The position numbers and the translations under genes were made by a program. The notes under the pieces are model-generated. The model did not search any database and was not told the DNA's origin. It saw only the letters and a list, made by a program, of their open reading frames with translations. Below, piece after piece: positions 12,301-20,170 of a stretch of DNA of 64,000 nt. Origin of the DNA: Mesostigma viride (taxonomy: Eukaryota > Streptophyta > Mesostigmatophyceae > Mesostigmatales > Mesostigmataceae); the NCBI GenBank assembly GCA_009746045.1, contig RPFO01002263.1:62001-126000 (forward strand), in the 5' to 3' direction. Positions within the stretch are counted from its first letter, which is position 1. Each line of letters begins with the position of its first letter.

Positions 12301-15300
12301 GCAATGGGAGGGAGTATACGTATCTGTGGATGTAATCGGTTATTGTCTGGGCTATGCAACCCGATTTTCCAACTCTCCTATGTGGATAATAGCAATCGGT
12401 TATTGTCTGGGCTATGCAACCCGATTCTCCTACTCTCCTATATGGATAATACTCTCCTATATGAATAATATATTTCCTACTCTCCTATATGGATAATATA
12501 TTTCCGACTCCCCTATATGGATAATACAGGCAGGTACCCTAGATGCTAGCACCACCACAGGCGTCCGCCCGGATGGCAGGAACCCTCACCTTGTCACCCG
12601 CAAGTTTGAAACCCTCTTTGTGAGCTAGTCCCCACGGTTTGCCGGCGGCATGGTTGTCTAACCTGCTTCAAGAAGACAATAGCTGGCCATGCATTCGCTA
12701 ACCACCGTTGCCTTACCGGCCGGGCCTCTGTCGGCTCGGGAAGCGAATAAGAGCGCCCTGTGACTCCATGCTTTAGCGTTACCAGAAACGTGAAAGAAAA
12801 GGGGGCTCTGCAAGTAGATATACCAAGAAAAGTGGAAGCGTGCGTCTGATAGGTCGTAAGTATCGCCCATGAGCCCCACGTGCGAGCTTCCGTTGTTGGA
12901 TGGTGTCCAATAGGAATTCGCCTATCGTATTCCTCACTATGCCATGTTGGATTTTGTATGGCCATATCTGGCAGCATATCACCCAATCAGCCACCTCATT
13001 GCCTCGCCACACGTGGGCCGCATGTGTCATAGAAATGGCACCGCGGGAAAAATCTTTTTAAAAAATCTTATAGAAACGGCACCTGGTGATTTATTTTTTT
13101 TTAACCTGCATCTGCAGCTCTGGTCATTCTACTTTGCATGTGCGTTTCTAGGAATTCGTTTTGTGCAGTTGCAAGACCAGCTCTTGGCGGGCGGCTGGAT
13201 GGCATGGCACTTCGTGGGGTGGTCCCGTCTGGAGCATGGGCGGCCTCTCAAGAGTTTCCTCTGCGCATGTCGCCTTGTGTTGTGTGCGGCTGTTGTAAGG
13301 CCTCTTTTCTGGCCGTCTGTATGGCATCTTTTCTGGTTTCCTTGTTTGATGCTCGTGGGAGCTTGCTGTCGTCTCGTATGGTGAAATATGGACAGACCCG
13401 GGGGCAGGAACCGTCCTCCGCCAACCTCGGCCCAGCTCGGGGGCATCACATATGGTGTCAAGGGTGACGCCAAGGAGACGCCCGACGTGTGGTTCCGGCC
13501 CGAACAGTACGTGCATAGGAGCACGCACCCCTGTATAGTGGCTAAAACAGCAAGCAACATTGAGGAGACGCCCGACGTGTGGTTCCGGCCCGAACAGTAC
13601 GTGCATAGGAGCACGCACCCCTGTATAGTGGCTAAAACAGCAAGCAACATTGAGGAGACGCCCGACGTGTGGTTCCGGCCCGAACAGTACGTGCATAGGA
13701 GCACGCACCCCTGTATAGTGGCTTAAACAGCAAGCAACATTGAGGAGACGCCCGACGTGCGGTTCCCACACACAGTCTTTGCGTAGTCATACTGCTGCCA
13801 TGAAAGCGGTTCCTTCTGTTCGGTCTATTCATTGGTAGTCACTGCCGCCATGGCAGCCATGCCTAGAATGTTTGCCTAGCTGTGCCACCATACCTAGTCG
13901 TGTGCACCGCTAACACACGGTACACAACCAGCCATAGCCTTAGCTTAGCCCTTGTACAGCCATGCTACGCCCTGCTATAGTCAGATTACTTGCCCACGCT
14001 CCTTGTTATGATATGCTCACATGGGTCTTGTTGCACCCACAGCACTTGCCGGATCGTCTATCGTGTCCAATTGCAGCTGTGGCATGCCTCTGGCATGAAG
14101 GAGAAAGGGGGTCTCTGCCCTTTCTTCCTGTTGTGCACAAACATGGATTAAAAGGACTTCGGTGCTCCGTGACTCCCAACGGGAGCACGAGTTTAATTAA
14201 TTAATTAATAATTAATTCTGTTCGGTCCCTGTTTTTTAAGTCCTGTATTGGTTCCTGTGTTAGTTTGTGTAGTCCTCCCGCAGAGGACGCATGTGTTGGG
14301 AACATGGGGTGGCGCGCGCACGAGCGACCGCTTGACAGCTAGTGATTCTGGAATGGGCGTTGTGGATGGTTTATAACAGCGTCCTTGCCACATGTTGTTT
14401 CTCGATCTGGCTAGGACTCGATTCCTGTCGAATACGGCGCTTATTCCCAATCCGGTACGTGTTTTTCTTTCGGTGCGTGTCGTGCGGCATCCCTGTTGAT
14501 ATCCTCCGTGCACCTGTTTGGATGCCTGTTTTGGACAACCAGATCGGTGATTCTCAACCTGAACGCGGATTTGCGGGCGATCGATTCAAAGGTACAGGAT
14601 CGGATCGTTGTAGCATGCAGACCAGCGTGCAAGCCACCATCCCAACATCCACGAGAATTTTTTTTGTAATTGCTAACTTTTTACTGTCATTTGTCTGTGG
14701 ATCGGTGTGTCTGGATGGCTTCAAACAATAGACATTTGCAGGCGATGTCTCCCGGCAACTTTTAGATGGTTGCCTTGTCCATCGTTTCGCCGAGAGCGCC
14801 CATGTTCTCAATATTGTGTCCTTGCATACCATTGACGCGCTTGTCTAGCAGTAATGTTGTCATCATGGCTGCCAATGCTGCCACTACCCATCCCAGAAAT
14901 AGCAGCGCTGCCAATGCTATTTCTACTGGATTCTGTTGCTGCTATTCCCATTAAAGTGTTTCGCGCTCACCACTCACTTTCACCTGTTTACAACACGACT
15001 GCAGTGTGCTTGATTGTGAGCACGAGGCGACCAAATTCACAAGCCGCCACCCTGTAGCTTTTAGCAAAGGTCGGTGCAGGCATCCGGTTGTCCGCACTGG
15101 CCCCCTCTGGCCCTACTGTGGGCCCTCTCAGGGGCTCACATCCTCTCATGATGTGCGTGCTCAGTTTTTGGCAGCACCCTGGCTTGTGTTGAGTCAAGTG
15201 GTTATCGATGGCCTCAGTGTTGGATGGTACTGTTGTTCTATCCATGCGTTGTTTGTCTCTTGGGTGGTTGTTCATTGGGTGGTTGTCTGTCACGTGTTTG

Positions 15301-17214
15301 TCCGTCAGGTGTTTGTCTTTGGGGGTTCTGTCCGTGGGGTGTTGGTCTGTGCGGTGTTTATCTGTCAGGCGGCTGACTTTCTGTTGGTTGGTTCTCTGTT
15401 GTGTTGTTTGTCTGTGGGTGGTGGTCTGTCGGGTGGTGGTCTGTCGGGTGGTGGTCTGTCGGGTGGTGGTCTGTAGGGTGGTGGTCTGTCGGGTGGTGGT
15501 CTGTCGGGTGGTGGTCTGTCGGGTGGTTGTCCATGAGGTGTCCCCTCCCGGCAGACGTTCAAGTCCCCCGTCAGCCTGCGCTTCCCTCGCGTCGCCAACG
15601 TCCGCTGGGACAAGCCCTGGTTCGATTGCTTGACGCTGGATGGTGAGTCCCTCGCATGCACATTACACCGCAAGCACGCACGCTGCATGGCGAGTCACGG
15701 CGATGCATTCCGAGCTCGGATCAGATTCCCTGAATAAGCATGTGTGAGCAGTCGCTCGTCCACTGTATTTACCCATACATTCACCCAGATTTCTGTCATA
15801 GGAACACTTTCATCTTCCATTACACAGGCACTCCCCATGTGTCAGTTCATTATGTGTCACTGGATGCTATTCCGAGCTCAAATGGTGCTGCCACCCCTAT
15901 CTCCCTACCCCCCCCCCCCCCCCCCCCGCCCCCCCTAAACAACAAGCACGGCCAACACCCCCCCCCCCCTCAGGCAAGGATCACCACCATCATTACACCT
16001 TTCCGCCTTGAAAAACGAGGGTCACCACCGCCTGCCCCCGTTAATAAATGCCATCTCCCCCCCTTGGACTCTGATGTTCACCATCACCTCTCCCTTCTCA
16101 CTTGGATAACAATCACACACACGCATACGCATACGCACACACGCGCGCACACACACACACACAGGCACACACATACACACACGCACACACACGCACACAC
16201 GCACACGCGCACTCACTCACTCACTCACTCACATCTCTATCCTGTAGTGAACACACACACATGTTGAACAGTGGTCCCCTCCCCTCCTCTGGATGACCCT
16301 CCCGTCCGTTGGGCAACCCTCCCATCCGCTTGGGTCAGAGCTGCTGGACTCGCTCGTGCGCGCGGCCGAGCAAGCGTCCGGTGCGCAGCGGAAGAGCGCG
16401 GCACGGGCATTTCAGCGCCTGCGGCGCGGCTTCACGAGCCGTGACGCCGACGGCAACAAGATGAGCAAGAAGAGGCGGGTGGCGCTCTTGCTGCGCGCGC
16501 CGGACACACGCCACGTGGCGCAGAAGAGCAGCGTGCTTGAGGGGAGGACGTTTTGTATCCTGCCCGCCATCACCGTTATCGTCGCTGGTGTTGGGTGGCA
16601 CTACACACACACACACATATTTGTATTACCATCCCAGCGTCTTCCCTGCCTACGCTCATGAACAACAACAAAAGACCTTCGCGTAAATATTTAATACCTT
16701 TTCTTGTTGCTGCTTATGTCCGTAGTTTTGTTGCGTGTAATCTCCCTGTGCTGTGTTAATTCTTGCAGAGCTTCTCCCAAGGGGGTGGCTTGGGGCGGAA
16801 AGGGCGGGGGATGGGGAGCTATATGTGGTGCCATGTGACCCAACATCATGAACATAGCGGGACAGGCCGGGGGCGCCCGCAACCTCATGACTAGAGGTTA
16901 GATAGGCACCCATTCCATCCCACCCATTTTATAGGGGATTATGCCCACGCGACTCAGGCTACGTGTAATTCATTCATTCGTTCGTTCGTTCGTTCGTTCG
17001 TTCGTTCGTTCGTTCGTTCGTTCGTTCGTTCGTTCGTTCGTTCGTTCGTTCGTTCGTTCGTTCGTTCGTTCGTTCGTTCGTTCGTTCGTCCGTCCGTCCG
17101 TCCGTCCGTCCGTCCGTCCGTCCGTCCGTCCGTCCGTCCGTCCGTCCGTCCGTCCGTCCGTCCGTCCGTCCGTCCGTCCGTCCGTCCGTCCGTCCGTCCG
17201 TCCGTCCGTCCGCT

Positions 17215-17245
<31 letters not shown>

Positions 17246-18975
17246 TCGTTCGTTCGTTCGTTCGTTCGTTCGTTCGTTCGTTCGTTCGTTCGTTCGTTCG
17301 TTCGTTCGTTCGTTCGTTCGTTCGTTCATTCATTCATTGATGCGGTACCATGAGCTACTTTTTTGCGCAAGCGTCAGGTTTACTGGGGTGGGAAGCTCCT
17401 ATAAACTGAGTGCGCTTGTTTTCCCTCACCTGATGGGTGGGCATATTGTACGGGCACAAGCCACTAATCTGGTACTACTGTATAATCTGATACTACTATA
17501 TAGTCTGGTACATTGGGTTGTCTAATATATAGTATAGTATAATGTACTGGATTGTCTGATATATAGTATAGTCTGGTATACTGGAGCGTCTTATATATTG
17601 TCTGGTATACTGGATAGTCTAATTTATAATCCGGTATACTGGGCTATCTTTTATATAATCTCGCATGCAATAGGGGCATCGTATGCCGCATATCCCTTGA
17701 CGGCAGCTTGCTTTCCTACTCTTCCATTGTCCTCTCTTTAAAGACCTGGCCCAAGCCAAGGACGATGCGCAAAAGAGGAGTGTGGCCGAGACGGTCAAGC
17801 GGCATGGGGGCGAGAACGTGATGGGTTGCGACAAGGAGGGGATCATTATTCTGGCGCACGAGGAGAAAGGTACGCGGCACGCTGTTGGCTGGCCCTTGGA
17901 CTATAGCAAAATATGAGTTGTTGTATTGATCCCCGAGCATCACTTCACTGGTTGATTGGCGCGTGCCCTGGTGCAAGGACATGATGTTGGTGACTTGCTG
18001 TCTTCTTCACGATTCGTTTCTTTTTTCTTTCGCAAGACTAGCGGTTTGCCCAAGCAAGAGGATCCCTATTCACTAGGCTTTGCCAAGGTAGCTTTGCAAG
18101 GTAGGGCTTCTCATTTGAAGGGCCTCGAATGATGGGCTTGCACTCCATCTGTCTCAGCGTTTCGCATTCATCATCTCTTTGTTTGGGGTCTACTTGCGCC
18201 ATCCTGCGACAAGCACTGGCAGTTGTTCCTTATGTGTGCACGTGTGTGCGTGCATGTGTGTGTCATGCTGGCAGTGGATGGCTCTTGAGTTAAAACGATG
18301 ATTGGAACGAATGCATGGATTTGAGATTTTAAAAAGAGATTTAAGCCGTCTTGAATCGACTGCTGGGATTGCTGCCTCGCAGGAGCATGTTTCCCAACGT
18401 TTTTGCTACGAATGCTCTCTGCTGTAGCATGTGCCCGTCTCCCCAGCAGAGATGCGCACCGGTCCGTTCTACTATATGCACTTAGCTCTACGGTGCTCCC
18501 AACACTTCGCACTGCTTGTACACATGGCCCGGCTGGTGCCCTGTGGCGTGCTCTTGTTCCCAACGGGACGCCTGATCACGAATTAGAACAACATAGATAT
18601 AGCTGCTGATGTGCCCTTTCTTCACTAACAGGACGCCTGATCACTAAGTGGGCATATTGTTGTGAATGTGCCCTTGTTTCTCCACTGGGGCGTATAGTTG
18701 CTGATGGTGTGTCTTCTTCGGAGCAGGGTGTATGCTTAATTACTTGCATCCTCAGTGGTGTACTGTGTGTATGTATGTCCACTTGCATCCTCCTTGGGAC
18801 ACGTCAATGCTGATGTCGACTTGTTGCTAACCCATGTCGCAGGCATCCAGTACACCACGCAGAAGAAAAAGGGTCGCGACATCTTCTGTGTCCAATCCCT
18901 GTTCGATGCCGTGGATGAGCCACAGCTGCTGGAGCGTCCGCGCGCCAGGTATTGGGGGGGCGGGGGCAGCAGGTA

Positions 18976-19009
<34 letters not shown>

Positions 19010-19608
19010 GGGGGGTGAAAGAAGGTGGGGAAAGATGGGGGGGCAACTGATAGTTCTAAATGCAGGGCAGTCGCAGGTACGCTGGTTCAAACAGCCTCAT
19101 CAGGCCTGCGACTGCCACGTGGCATCAATTCCCAAAGGGTCAGCCTGAGCTATGTGGCCTAAACGTGGTTCTGTGGCACGCCCACCCTACTCTGCCAACT
19201 TGCCTCCCACCCGGGCGCTTGCCTTTGGCCCCAAACGGCCCTGCGGGGTGTCACCTCGCGCTGCGTGGCATCGTCGCTTTGCTTTGTCACCCTTTGACAT
19301 AACCATGGTGCTAATCATATACTACCTGGTAGTACCTATACCTGAATACTTTTATTATTTATAGTCATCATCCTTCCTTCGACTCCATCCTTTCGCATCG
19401 GCATCATCGGCTCTCCCCCTTGCATTGCGTGCCCGTGCAGCCACTTCATGTTCATGTCGTCGAAGACGCACGCGGCCAGGGCTGGGGAGGAAGACGCGTT
19501 TGGGGACAGCTTTGAGGAGCCGGTGACCGAGCTCCACGTCAAGCGGGTGGGTGGGCCATAGGCTCTAACTGGACTTATGTCAAGCGGGTGGGTGGGCCAC
19601 ACAAGCAC

Positions 19609-19651
<43 letters not shown>

Positions 19652-20067
19652 GCTCACACACACACAAACTCACGCGCACGCACACACACACGCACACACA
19701 CAAGCTCACACACACACACAAACTCACGCTCACGCACACACACACACTCATGCGCACGCTCACACACATACACACACACACCCCAAAAATAAATCAGTAA
19801 ATAATTCACGCGCGCGCACACACACAAGCACACACACACACACACACACACAAGCACGCACAAGCACACACACACACAAGCACGCACACACACAAGCACG
19901 CACACACACAAGCACGCACACACACGCGCGCGCACACACACATACACACACAAGCTCACACACACACAAACTCACGCGCACGCACACACACGCACACACG
20001 CACACACACACACAACACACACACACACACACACAAGCTCACACACACAAACTCACGCGCACGCGCG

Positions 20068-20100
<33 letters not shown>

Positions 20101-20131
20101 GCTCACACACACACACACACAAGCTCACGCT

Positions 20132-20170
<39 letters not shown>

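Noticed and set aside
16479-16587. Ending the LIG4 exon at the gt at 16479
   Set aside because: It would remove the [12 protein letters not shown] start of BRCT1 and break the phase to the next exon.
16941-17525. Ser-Phe-Val-Arg and Thr-Asn-Glu-Arg repeat proteins
   Set aside because: Frames over the TTCG/TCCG microsatellite, open on both strands.
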